Under the pieces are notes generated by a model. The model worked only from the letters and a program-made list of their open reading frames with translations, was not told where the DNA came from and searched no databases. DNA of 64,000 nucleotides from Streptomyces sp. CBMA152. Its GTDB lineage: Bacteria; Actinomycetota; Actinomycetes; Streptomycetales; Streptomycetaceae. The position numbers and the translations under genes were made by a program. Shown here piece after piece: positions 42,894 to 50,583 of the stretch. Location: the NCBI RefSeq assembly GCF_014596475.1, contig NZ_MECJ01000029.1:558001-622000 (forward strand). The letters run 5' to 3'. The first letter of the stretch is position 1; each line of letters starts with the position of its first letter.

Positions 42894-43649
42894 CTACGGC
42901 CGGAAGAAGATCCGCTCCCGGTACTCCGCCATGACCCGCCCGTTCCACTCGTGCCCGCCGTCCACGTTCCCCGACCGCAGCAGCGGCGGCTCGATGCCGC
43001 GTTCGGCCAGGGACTCGGCGGCGGCCGCCATCATCGCCTGCATCAGCGCGCTGGTGACGACGGTCGAGGCGGGTCCGAAGGGGGCCTCGACGCCCTCGTG
43101 GGTGAGTTCCGCGTCCCCGATCGCGATCTTGCTGTCGAGGACGATGTCGCAGTGGTCGCGCAGGAACGTGCCGGAGACGTGCCGCGACTTGGTGCCCTCG
43201 GCGTACGCGACCGAGGTGACGCCGATGACCTTGAGGCCGAGGGCGCGCGCGTTCATGGCCATCTCGACCGGCAGCGCGTTGCGGCCGGACAGCGAGATGA
43301 TCACGACGACGTCGCCGGGCCGGGCGGGGCTGGAGTCCAGGACCGCGCTCGCGAGGCCGTCGACGCGCTCCAGGGCGGAGCCGAGGGTGGCGGGCATGAC
43401 GTCGACGCCGACGGTGCCGGGGACGGCGAGCAGGTTCATCAGGGCGAGTCCGCCGGCCCGGTAGACGACGTCCTGGGCGGGCAGCGAGGAGTGGCCCGCG
43501 CCGAAGGCGAAGAGGCGGCCGCCCGAGGCGACCGCGTCGGCGACGGCGGTCCCGGCGGCGGCGATGTTCCCGGCCTCCTCGTCCCGTACCCGCTGGAGCA
43601 GCCCGATGGCGGCGTCGAAGAACTGACCGGCCAGTTTGCTCTCGCTCAT
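42894..43649 (-). CDS. nagS: SIS-domain protein, NagS-like (GlcNAc-6-phosphate dehydratase)
   Basis: A 251-residue protein with one sugar isomerase (SIS) domain: GGRLFAFGAGHSSLPAQDVV, VVVIISLSGRNALPVEMAMN, LKVIGVTSVAYAEG and the AELTHEGVEAPFGPASTVV segment. I recall that the S. coelicolor orthologue beside dmdR1 has been described as NagS, which dehydrates N-acetylglucosamine 6-phosphate to a toxic chromogen. This is family knowledge, not shown by the sequence alone. ATG 43649 (MSESKLAGQFF) is the domain start. A DasR-like site lies 84 bases upstream. Confidence 0.8.
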   Translation of the reverse strand: MSESKLAGQFFDAAIGLLQRVRDEEAGNIAAAGTAVADAVASGGRLFAFGAGHSSLPAQDVVYRAGGLALMNLLAVPGTVGVDVMPATLGSALERVDGLASAVLDSSPARPGDVVVIISLSGRNALPVEMAMNARALGLKVIGVTSVAYAEGTKSRHVSGTFLRDHCDIVLDSKIAIGDAELTHEGVEAPFGPASTVVTSALMQAMMAAAAESLAERGIEPPLLRSGNVDGGHEWNGRVMAEYRERIFFRP

Positions 43650-43732
43650 CGCCTGGGCCCTTTCCGGGGTGAGAATCGGTGGGGTGGGTCGGGGGGAGTG
43701 CGCGGTGGGAATGTCGGTGCCGCCGCACACGT

Positions 43733-43748
43733 TGCGGTCTGGACCATT
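43733..43748. promoter_or_regulatory. DasR-like (dre) site upstream of nagS
   Basis: The palindromic core GGTC-TG-GACC (43736-43745) lies within TGCGGTCTGGACCATT. This matches 11 of 16 bases of the dre consensus ACTGGTCTAGACCACT bound by the aminosugar regulator DasR. It sits between nagS and dmdR1, nearer to nagS. Confidence 0.5.
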
Positions 43749-43903
43749 CCCGTGTCAATACGCCCTGCCGCGCGCACCGGCGCACGGCGGGGCGGGCCGG
43801 GCGCGGGCGGACGGCCCCGGTGTCGCGCGGGCCGGTCCTCCGCCGGGGCACGGTTGTCAGTGGTATGCGTCAGAATTGAGCCAGGGCCAGCGCACGAGTG
43901 CTT

Positions 43904-44953
43904 TTACCAGTCACAGCATCGAGGGGCACGTATGTCCGGACTGATCGACACGACGGAGATGTATCTCCGCACCATCCTCGAACTTGAGGAAGAGGGTGTG
44001 GTCCCCATGCGCGCCCGGATCGCCGAGCGCCTCGACCAGAGCGGGCCGACGGTGAGCCAGACGGTCGCGCGCATGGAGCGCGACGGTCTGGTGCAGGTCG
44101 CCGGGGACCGGCACCTGGAGCTGACCGACGAGGGCCGCCGCCTTGCGACCCGGGTGATGCGCAAGCACCGCCTCGCCGAGTGCCTGCTCGTCGACGTGAT
44201 CGGCCTGGAGTGGGAGCAGGTGCACGCCGAGGCCTGCCGCTGGGAGCACGTGATGAGCGAGGCGGTCGAGCGCCGCGTCCTGGAGCTCCTGCGCCACCCC
44301 ACCGAGTCGCCGTACGGCAACCCGATCCCGGGCCTGGAGGAGCTGGGCGAGAAGGCCGAGGCCGACGCGTTCCTGGAGGACGGGATCATCAGCCTGAACG
44401 AGCTGGAGGCGACGGCCGACGGCATGACCGTGGTCGTGCGCCGCATCGGCGAGCCGATCCAGACGGACGCCCAGCTGATGTACACGCTGCGCCGCGCGGG
44501 TGTGCAGCCCGGCGCCGTGGTCAGTGTGACCGCGTCCCCGGGCGGCGTCCTGGTCGGCAGCAGCGGCGAGGCGGCCGAGCTGGGCGCGGACGTGGCGTCG
44601 CACGTGTTCGTGGCCAAGCGGTAGGTCGCGTACGGACGTGAGGGAGCGACGGGGCGCGTGCGGGAAGCCGTAGGTGTCGGGCGGGGCCGGGAGAGGATTC
44701 CCGGCCCCGCCCCCGTTTCCCCTGGGGCGCAAGGGAGTTGAGCAGATGTCCGGCCCTGGGTCGGTGCCCACGATTTCCGGTCGGAACGGCAGCGGTCGGG
44801 CGGATCGCGTGCCAGGCTGTCTTGAGGCATATGACCTGAAGGGTGTACGGCCGGGGAGGTGAGGGGATCGTGCGGATCGTCCCGGTTGCTCCCGTCTTCG
44901 GCGGGGATGCGACGGTCCTGGACGTGGGACGCCCGGATGCAGCGGGCCCTCAC
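43904..44953 (-). other. adm: Antisense reading frame over dmdR1 (adm-like)
   Basis: A 349-codon open frame runs antisense to dmdR1 from beyond its end to its promoter. In S. coelicolor an antiparallel gene called adm has been reported opposite dmdR1, and affects siderophore and antibiotic production. The frame here encodes a Ser/Arg/Thr-rich sequence (start MRARCIRASHV) without a recognisable fold. Because the GC bias readily creates antisense frames, coding status is uncertain; retention relative to that report is why it is listed. Confidence 0.4.
43932..44624 (+). CDS. dmdR1: DtxR-family iron-dependent regulator DmdR1
   Basis: A 230-residue homologue of DtxR/IdeR. The HTH is LDQSGPTVSQTVARMERDGL, the dimerisation/metal-binding part contains HRLAECLLVDVIGLEWEQVH, AEACRWEHVMSEAVERRVL and the C-terminal SH3-like part ends VASHVFVAKR. 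Both metal sites (Cys102-type, His, Glu residues) appear intact. With iron it represses siderophore and iron-uptake genes. A GAGGGG lies 5 bases before the ATG at 43932. An antisense frame covers the whole gene. No classical iron box was found in its own promoter. Confidence 0.93.
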   Translation: MSGLIDTTEMYLRTILELEEEGVVPMRARIAERLDQSGPTVSQTVARMERDGLVQVAGDRHLELTDEGRRLATRVMRKHRLAECLLVDVIGLEWEQVHAEACRWEHVMSEAVERRVLELLRHPTESPYGNPIPGLEELGEKAEADAFLEDGIISLNELEATADGMTVVVRRIGEPIQTDAQLMYTLRRAGVQPGAVVSVTASPGGVLVGSSGEAAELGADVASHVFVAKR

Positions 44954-45233
44954 GCAGAGGGCCCCGACGCCTTGCGGCGCCGGGGCCTGCCCTCCCCGGT
45001 GCTGACCCGGAGCCCCGAGCTCTCGGGGTCAGCTCCCTCGGGTCGGCCTCTCGGTTGCCCGACGGCCGCCCGCCTCCCGCAGAAGATCTCCCCTCGGCGC
45101 GGGCCGTCAATCCTTGAGTCGGGTCACTCGAACGAGGGGTGTTGCGCGAGAGACGCCAGTTTTCGAATAGAGGTTCGATACCCTGCCGTGAACTGACCTC
45201 GGAGCTCGGGGGCTGAAGGGGGTGCCAGGACAC
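44625..45233. other. Structured 600-base intergenic region downstream of dmdR1
   Basis: No convincing gene lies here. Hairpin a pairs GGGCCCTC (44944-44951) with GAGGGCCC (44957-44964). Hairpin b pairs GGCCCCG-a-CGCC (44960-44971) with GGCG-c-CGGGGCC (44976-44987) around TTGC. They share 44960-44964 and are mutually exclusive. Hairpin c is built from GCTGA/TCAGC and CCCCGAG/CTCGGGG (45001-45033). A 108-codon GTG frame (44870-45196) spans the hairpins but is weakly supported. A LexA-like box follows at 45164. Confidence 0.6.
45164..45177. promoter_or_regulatory. LexA/SOS-box-like site upstream of the alpha/beta hydrolase gene
   Basis: CGAATAGAGGTTCG matches 12 of 14 positions of the actinobacterial SOS box CGAAC-RNRY-GTTCG and is symmetrical in its outer bases (TCGAA...TTCGA). 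It lies 56 bases before the ATG at 45234. LexA control is an inference from the motif alone. Confidence 0.4.
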
Positions 45234-46112
45234 ATGGTGCGACGCATCGACGTGACGGGATCCGATGGCGTACGCCTCGCTGCCTGGGAGTTCGCGGACC
45301 CGCCCAAGGGCCGCCGGGAGTCCGACCCGGCGTCCGGGGTGCTGCTGCTCCACGGGCTGATGGGGCGCGCGGCGCACTGGGCGGCCACGGCCCGCTGGCT
45401 CGCCGAGCGCCACCGCGCGGTCGCCCTCGACCAGCGCGGCCACGGCCGCAGCGACAAGCCCGCCGAGGGCCCCTTCACCCGCGAGGCGTACGTGGCGGAC
45501 GCCGAGGCCGCGATCGAACAGCTGAACCTCGCCCCCGTCACCCTCGTCGGCCACTCCATGGGCGCCCTCACCGCCTGGCAGCTCGCCGCCCGCCGCCCCG
45601 ACCTTGTACGGGCCCTGGTCATCTGCGACATGCGCGCCTCGGCGCTCGGCGCGGCCTCCCAGCGCGAGTGGGAGGACTGGTTCAAGTCCTGGCCGGTCCC
45701 GTTCGCGACGCTCGCGGACGTACGCAAGTGGTTCGGCGAGGACGATCCGTGGGTGGAGCGGCCCAGTCCCGCCCGGGGCGACTTCTTCGCCGAGGTGATG
45801 GCCGAGCGCGCCGACGGCTGGCGCCCGGTCTTCTCGCGCCGCCAGATGCTGAAGTCCCGCGAGACCTGGGTGTACGACGCGCACTGGGAGGAGCTGGCGC
45901 AGGTGCGCTGCCCCGCGCTCGTGGTGCGCGGCCTCGACGGCGAGCTCGGCCGGGCCGAGGCGCAGGAGATGGTCCGCCAGCTGCCGTTCGGGCAGTACGC
46001 GGAGGTGGCCGACGCCGGCCATCTCGTCCACTACGACCGGCCGGAGGGCTGGCGCGAGGTGGTCGAGCCGTTCCTGGAGGAGACGGCGGGCCACCCGGTC
46101 CCGTCGCCCTGA
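45234..46112 (+). CDS. Alpha/beta hydrolase
   Basis: A 292-residue alpha/beta hydrolase fold protein. LLLHGLMGRAAHW forms the oxyanion region, VALDQRGHGRSDKPAEG and the nucleophile elbow VGHSMGALTAW follow, and the catalytic His is in DAGHLVHYDRPEGW. The acid is probably in the VVRGLDGELGRAE stretch. The start is uncertain: ATG 45234 (MVRRIDVTGSD) is chosen; GTG 45222 and GTG 45237 are alternatives. It is convergent with the deacetylase gene. Substrate unknown. Confidence 0.85.
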   Translation: MVRRIDVTGSDGVRLAAWEFADPPKGRRESDPASGVLLLHGLMGRAAHWAATARWLAERHRAVALDQRGHGRSDKPAEGPFTREAYVADAEAAIEQLNLAPVTLVGHSMGALTAWQLAARRPDLVRALVICDMRASALGAASQREWEDWFKSWPVPFATLADVRKWFGEDDPWVERPSPARGDFFAEVMAERADGWRPVFSRRQMLKSRETWVYDAHWEELAQVRCPALVVRGLDGELGRAEAQEMVRQLPFGQYAEVADAGHLVHYDRPEGWREVVEPFLEETAGHPVPSP

Positions 46113-46131
46113 AACCGGCCCCGCCCCGAAC

Positions 46132-46977
46132 TCAGCTGTGCGGCTTGGGAGCTGGCGCGGGCGTCGCCCACACCGGGTACTGCTCGCCCGGCTGCATGTT
46201 CTCGTACAGCTGCGGGACCGTCACCAGCGTGTAGCCCGCCGCGCGCAGGCCCGTGATGATCCCCGGCACGGCGGGCACGGTCCACGGCAGGACGTCGTGC
46301 AGCAGGATCACGCCGTTGCGCCGCGCCCGCTCCAGGACCAGTTTGCGGACGAGCTCGGTGGTGCGGTTGTGGTAGTCCGTCGCGGTCACGTTCCACAGGA
46401 TCTGGGAGAGCCCGAGCGCGCGGGTCGCGCCCGTGACGCGGGTGTCGGTGAGGCCCTTGGGCGGCCGCATCAGCGTGGGCTTGTGGCCGGTGAGCTGCTG
46501 GATCACCTGCTGGGTGAGGCTCAGCTGGCGCAGCACCTCGGCGTCGGGCAGTCCGGTCAGGACCGGGTGCGTCCAGGTGTGGTTGCCGATCACATGACCT
46601 TGCGCGGCGATGCGCCGTACGAGATCGGGATACGTGTGCACGGGCTTGTCGCCGACCAGGAAGAACGTCGCCCGCACGCCCTCCTTGCCGAGTATGTCGA
46701 GCAGGTTCGCGGTGTACGGGCCGGGCCCGTCGTCGAAGGTGAGCGCGATGCACTTCGCCGCGCGGCACAGCGGGGTGTACGGCAGCGGGCCCGGGCCCTG
46801 GGCTTCGGGGCGGTCGTGGAAGCCCGGGCTCTCGTCGCCCTCGTGCACATGCTGTGAGGCGTCGGCCTTCGGCGCGTCCGAGGCCCGCTCGCCGGTGGCG
46901 CAGCCCACGCCGAACAGCAGTATGGAAGCGGCCAGCCCGGCGATCATGGCTCTCGGGGACACTCGGTACGCGGTCAC
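46132..46977 (-). CDS. Polysaccharide deacetylase (NodB-like) lipoprotein
   Basis: A 281-residue lipoprotein. The signal SILLFGVGC places the lipidated cysteine near residue 26. The NodB domain has the metal/catalytic TFDDGPGPYTANLLDILGKE, HVIGNHTWTHP with the HxxxH pair, and the C-terminal ILLHDVLPWTV with the catalytic His. The mature N-terminal 50 residues are charged and flexible. It is anchored on the outside of the membrane and probably deacetylates N-acetylated cell-wall polysaccharide. GTG 46977 precedes the signal; no strong ribosome binding site was seen. Confidence 0.9.
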   Translation of the reverse strand: MTAYRVSPRAMIAGLAASILLFGVGCATGERASDAPKADASQHVHEGDESPGFHDRPEAQGPGPLPYTPLCRAAKCIALTFDDGPGPYTANLLDILGKEGVRATFFLVGDKPVHTYPDLVRRIAAQGHVIGNHTWTHPVLTGLPDAEVLRQLSLTQQVIQQLTGHKPTLMRPPKGLTDTRVTGATRALGLSQILWNVTATDYHNRTTELVRKLVLERARRNGVILLHDVLPWTVPAVPGIITGLRAAGYTLVTVPQLYENMQPGEQYPVWATPAPAPKPHS

Positions 46978-47082
46978 ACAAAAGATCTACCCACGCTCGT
47001 CCCGGCGCGCATGCGGACGTCACCCGGCGGAGTGATGCGGGGCCCCGCCGGGCCACGAGGGGCGGCCCGGCGGGGTCGGGGA

Positions 47083-48699
47083 TCAGCCCCGGCTGACCGC
47101 GAGCAGGATCTCCGGCAGCCGCTTCGCCGTACGCGGTGCGGCCGCGCGCAGCCCCGCGTACACGATCAGCAGCCCGTAGACCGCACCGGCGGGCAGGGCC
47201 AGCCACACGGCGCCGCTCCCGGAGACGTGCAGCCAGATCACCAGGGCGATCATCGGCAGGCACAGCAGACCGCTGCTGATCATGCCGCCGGTGATGGCGA
47301 GGAAGGCGATGCCGCCCTGGCCGGGTGCCACGTTCTTGCGGCTGTCCTGAGGGATCGAGTACGGGAACGTCGCCGAGGCGAACGCGCCGGTCGCCAGCAT
47401 CGCGCCGAGCAGCGCGAAGGAGAGCCCCAACGCCTCGGGGAACGCATGCCACTTGCCGGTCAGCGAGCCCGTCACCACCGCGACCAGGACCGTGTACGGG
47501 GCCGTCACCAACAGGATCGCCAGGGCGCGGGCGCGCAGCTCCAGATAGGCGTCCCGGGAGGACGAGATCGTCTGGACGACCATCCAGAACGCCGAGGTGT
47601 CCTGGCCGAACTGGTTGTACATCTGCGCGCCCAGCATGAACGCGCCGAACGTGGCGAAGTACACCGTGCCGTGGCCCTGGAGGGCGTTGAAGACCGGCAC
47701 GATGAGGCCGATGGCGAGCGAGGTGATCCAGGACGCCTTGGTTTTCGGGTCGCGCCACACGTACCGCAGGGTGCGCAGCATGACGGTGCCGGTGCGGTTC
47801 TGCGGCAGCAGTCCGGCGAGTCCCGGCCGCGACTCCTTGCGGGCGGCGTCGGGGCGCAGCGTGGAGCCGTCGGGGGTTGTCATCAGCTGGGTGAGCGAGC
47901 GCTGCCAGGCGTACAGCAGGGCGCCCAACGCGACGGCGGTGAGCAGGAGTTGGAGCACCATGCGGCCGTACGAGCCCTGGCTCGCCGAGTCCACGGCGCC
48001 GATCGCGGCGGCCGGCGGCACCCAGCGGATCACCTTCGCGGCCGGGTCGAGTGCGGACAGGCCGCCGGAGTCGCCGAGCTTCTGCATGCCGAAGTTGACG
48101 AACTGGAAGCCCACCGCGATCACCAGACCGCTGAGCACCGCGAGGTCGCGGCCCTTGCGGGAGGTGAGCAGCCGGGTGTTGGCGGCCGCCACGGTCCGGG
48201 CGAGCGCCACGCACACCAGGATCGTCAGCGGCACCGCGACGACGGCGACGAGGGCGGCGGCAGCGCTGTGGGCGACCGCGATGCCCGAGCCGAGCACCAG
48301 GCAGAGCGTGAACAGCGGCCCGATGCCGACGAGGGAGGCCGCGAGCAGCGCCACGATCAGCGGGCGCGGCCGCAGCGGCAGCATCACCAGGCGGGTCGCG
48401 TCCAGGGTCTCGTCGCCGCTCGGGAAGAACAGCGGCATGACCGTCCAGGCGAGCGCGAGGACAGCGGTGGCGAGCACGGCGACCGTGCCCGCGTGCGCGT
48501 TGTCGCGCAGCGCGAGCAGGCCGATCAGCTGGAGGGCCGCGAAGAGCAGGGCGAGCACGGCCGAGACGATGTAGGCGGTGCGGCGCCCGCCGGACTGCCG
48601 CAGCCCGTTCTTGAGCAGCGAGAGCTTGAGCCGGACGAAGACGGGGGTGAGCGGGACGGTGCCCACGGGGGCGGGCGTCGCTTCGGTGGTGGTGGTCAT
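47083..48699 (-). CDS. ABC transporter permease
   Basis: A 538-residue membrane protein with about twelve hydrophobic segments in two groups (for example TAYIVSAVLALLFAALQLIG, PLFTLCLVLGSGIAVAHSAA, FALLGAMLATGAFASATF). It pairs with the upstream ATPase gene, sharing an ATGA overlap. No substrate-binding protein is encoded with it, so it is probably an exporter or a half-type drug/peptide ABC system. ATG 48699 is fixed by the overlap. Confidence 0.87.
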   Translation of the reverse strand: MTTTTEATPAPVGTVPLTPVFVRLKLSLLKNGLRQSGGRRTAYIVSAVLALLFAALQLIGLLALRDNAHAGTVAVLATAVLALAWTVMPLFFPSGDETLDATRLVMLPLRPRPLIVALLAASLVGIGPLFTLCLVLGSGIAVAHSAAAALVAVVAVPLTILVCVALARTVAAANTRLLTSRKGRDLAVLSGLVIAVGFQFVNFGMQKLGDSGGLSALDPAAKVIRWVPPAAAIGAVDSASQGSYGRMVLQLLLTAVALGALLYAWQRSLTQLMTTPDGSTLRPDAARKESRPGLAGLLPQNRTGTVMLRTLRYVWRDPKTKASWITSLAIGLIVPVFNALQGHGTVYFATFGAFMLGAQMYNQFGQDTSAFWMVVQTISSSRDAYLELRARALAILLVTAPYTVLVAVVTGSLTGKWHAFPEALGLSFALLGAMLATGAFASATFPYSIPQDSRKNVAPGQGGIAFLAITGGMISSGLLCLPMIALVIWLHVSGSGAVWLALPAGAVYGLLIVYAGLRAAAPRTAKRLPEILLAVSRG

Positions 48700-49523
48700 C
48701 GCGCCGCACCGCCGCCGAGCCAGTCGAGCGCGTCGCCGGCGTCCCGGTCGTGGGCGCCCACGAGTTCGAGGAAGGCGTTCTGCAGTGAGTCGGAGCCGCC
48801 CCGGACCTCGGCGAGCGTGCCCTGGGCGCGGATGCGTCCGGCGGCCATCACCGCGACCCAGTCGCACAGCGACTCGACGAGCTCCATGACGTGGCTGGAG
48901 AAGACGACGGTGGCGCCGGAGGTGGTGTAGCGCTCCAGGACCCGGCGGATCGTCGACGCCGAGACCGGGTCGACGCCTTCGAACGGCTCGTCCAGGAACA
49001 GCACTTCGGGGTTGTGCAGCAGCGCGGCCGCGAGCCCGATCTTCTTGCGCATGCCCGTCGAGTAGTCCACGACGAGCTTGTGCTGGGCGCCCGCCAGGTC
49101 CAGGACGTCCAGGAGCTGGGTGGCCCGCTTGTCGACCTCGCCGCCCGGCAGCCCGCGCAGCCGCCCGGTGTACGCGAGCAGTTCGCGCCCCGAGAGGCGT
49201 TCGAAGAGCCGCAGCCCCTCCGGCAGCACGCCGATCCGGGCCTTCACGGCGACCGGGTCGCGCCAGACGTCGTGGCCGCCGATCTCGACGCTGCCCATGT
49301 CGGGCCGCAGCAGCCCGGTCACCATCGACAGCGTGGTGGTCTTGCCGGCCCCGTTGGGACCCACGAGGCCGATGAACTTCCCCGCCGGGAGCTCCAGATC
49401 GATCCCGGCCACGGCGATCTGCTCGCCGAAGCGCTTCCACAGGCCCCGCACCCGGACGGCGGGCGGGGCGCCCGGTGCACCGCCCGCGGTGTCGGAGGAG
49501 TCACCGAATGTCTGGTCCGGCAT
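48696..49523 (-). CDS. ABC transporter ATP-binding protein
   Basis: A 275-residue ABC ATPase: Walker A GLVGPNGAGKTTT, signature YSTGMRKKIGLAAAL, Walker B VLFLDEPFEGVDP and the switch His in VVFSSHVMELV. The signature begins YSTGM rather than LSGGQ, which is common in the CcmA-like drug/bacteriocin group. ATG 49523 has AAAGG 7 bases upstream; the longer frame to 49631 is not needed. It energises the permease whose gene overlaps its end. Confidence 0.92.
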   Translation of the reverse strand: MPDQTFGDSSDTAGGAPGAPPAVRVRGLWKRFGEQIAVAGIDLELPAGKFIGLVGPNGAGKTTTLSMVTGLLRPDMGSVEIGGHDVWRDPVAVKARIGVLPEGLRLFERLSGRELLAYTGRLRGLPGGEVDKRATQLLDVLDLAGAQHKLVVDYSTGMRKKIGLAAALLHNPEVLFLDEPFEGVDPVSASTIRRVLERYTTSGATVVFSSHVMELVESLCDWVAVMAAGRIRAQGTLAEVRGGSDSLQNAFLELVGAHDRDAGDALDWLGGGAAR

Positions 49524-49578
49524 CGTGCTGCCTTTCGTCCCCGTCCGTACGTCTGTCCGTACGTCCACGGGGACCAGC

Positions 49579-50277
49579 CTACGAGCGGCGCACCCGGGCG
49601 GAGGCGGCCTCGCGGCCACAGGCGTAGGCAAGCGGACTGATCAGTTCCTCCGCGTCCGGCAGCCAGCGGTTGGCCGGGGTGGGGCGCCGGGCCCACTGGA
49701 CCGCGCCATGGCCGCCGACGCGGGTCGGCGGGGCCGCCACGTAATGCCCCTCGCCCCGGGTGATCAGATCGATCGAGGCCGCCGTCCAGCCCAGCTTGCG
49801 GACGAGATCGGGGACCTTCACACCGGCTCCGGGCAGCACGAAGAAGAGCATCCGGCGGTCCGGGGTGCAGGTGACCGGGCCGAGGGTGAGCTCCATCCGC
49901 TCCATCCGGGCCAGCGCCAGGAAGCCCGCCGACTCCGGTACGTCGATCGCGTCGAAGGTCCGTCCGGTGGGCAGCAGGATCGACGCCTTGGGCTGCTTCG
50001 ACCACAACCGGCGGGCGGCGACGGCGCTCCCGGTGGCCTGGGTCGCCCAGTCCGGCCGGGACGGGTGCGCGCCCGGCGAGGGGCAGGCGGCATCGCCGCA
50101 CGAGCAGTGCTCGACGCCCTCGGCCGCCTCCAGCCAGGTGCCGGGGAACACGTCCCAGTGCCGCTCTTCCGCGTACCGCACCGCGCTGTCGAGGAGCTGG
50201 TCGCCGCGCTGCTTGGGGATCTGTGCGGCTTCCGTGCCTGTGATGGTCTCTTCCACGCAGAACTCAACTACCGCCAT
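49579..50277 (-). CDS. Bifunctional DNA primase/polymerase-like protein
   Basis: A 232-residue protein of the prim-pol (DUF3987-neighbour) type common in streptomycetes. The family features are AVRYAEERHWDVFPGTWLEA, CSCGDAACPSPGAHPSRPDW (a CxC...C zinc-like motif), ASILLPTGRTFDAIDVPE and GEGHYVAAPPTRVGGHGAVQ ending near WLPDAEELISPLAYACG. Only the N-terminal prim-pol half of larger phage/plasmid enzymes is present, so its activity is uncertain. ATG 50277 is preferred to the GTG three bases earlier. Confidence 0.85.
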   Translation of the reverse strand: MAVVEFCVEETITGTEAAQIPKQRGDQLLDSAVRYAEERHWDVFPGTWLEAAEGVEHCSCGDAACPSPGAHPSRPDWATQATGSAVAARRLWSKQPKASILLPTGRTFDAIDVPESAGFLALARMERMELTLGPVTCTPDRRMLFFVLPGAGVKVPDLVRKLGWTAASIDLITRGEGHYVAAPPTRVGGHGAVQWARRPTPANRWLPDAEELISPLAYACGREAASARVRRS

Positions 50278-50538
50278 CACCTCGGGTTACGGGCGCGCCG
50301 CTTGCGGGGCAGGAGCATCGATCCTGCATCCGGGGCGCATGGGTGCATGGACGGGGGCGCGCGCGAGGTCGCGCCTCTTGTTCCGGGTAGTCACATGCGG
50401 GGGGATCCCACAGAAACACGGCAATGCCACAGAGGTACGACTGTTCGTTCCTTCATGCGACAAGTCGTCCGATTTCGAGGGCATTTCCTGGTTCCAACGC
50501 TTTCCTTCGGTTCCTTCGCATTCTCTGCCTTTTCGCAG

Positions 50539-50567
50539 GGCAGTGATCACAGGAGTGATCAACTGCC
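50539..50567. promoter_or_regulatory. Long inverted repeat just upstream of the HTH/TPR regulator gene
   Basis: GGCAGTGATCAC (50539-50550) pairs with GTGATCA-a-CTGCC (50555-50567) around an AGGA loop, one unpaired base in twelve pairs. It ends 16 bases before the ATG, so it could be an operator or an mRNA hairpin controlling translation. Upstream, 50281-50538 shows no gene. Confidence 0.55.
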
Positions 50568-50583
50568 GCCTCAGGGGGTTCAC

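Noticed and set aside
43650..43931. Search for a classical iron box near dmdR1
   Set aside because: No TTAGGTTAGGCTAACCTAA-like 19-mer was seen in the promoter; only the DasR-like dyad is present.
45120..45185. tRNA-like ggttcgatacc element upstream of the hydrolase gene
   Set aside because: No acceptor stem or anticodon arm could be folded around it; the symmetry is better explained as an SOS-type box.
44870..45196. GTG-started 108-codon frame downstream of dmdR1
   Set aside because: No clear ribosome binding site; it runs through three stable hairpins and a LexA-like box. Recorded only within the intergenic description.
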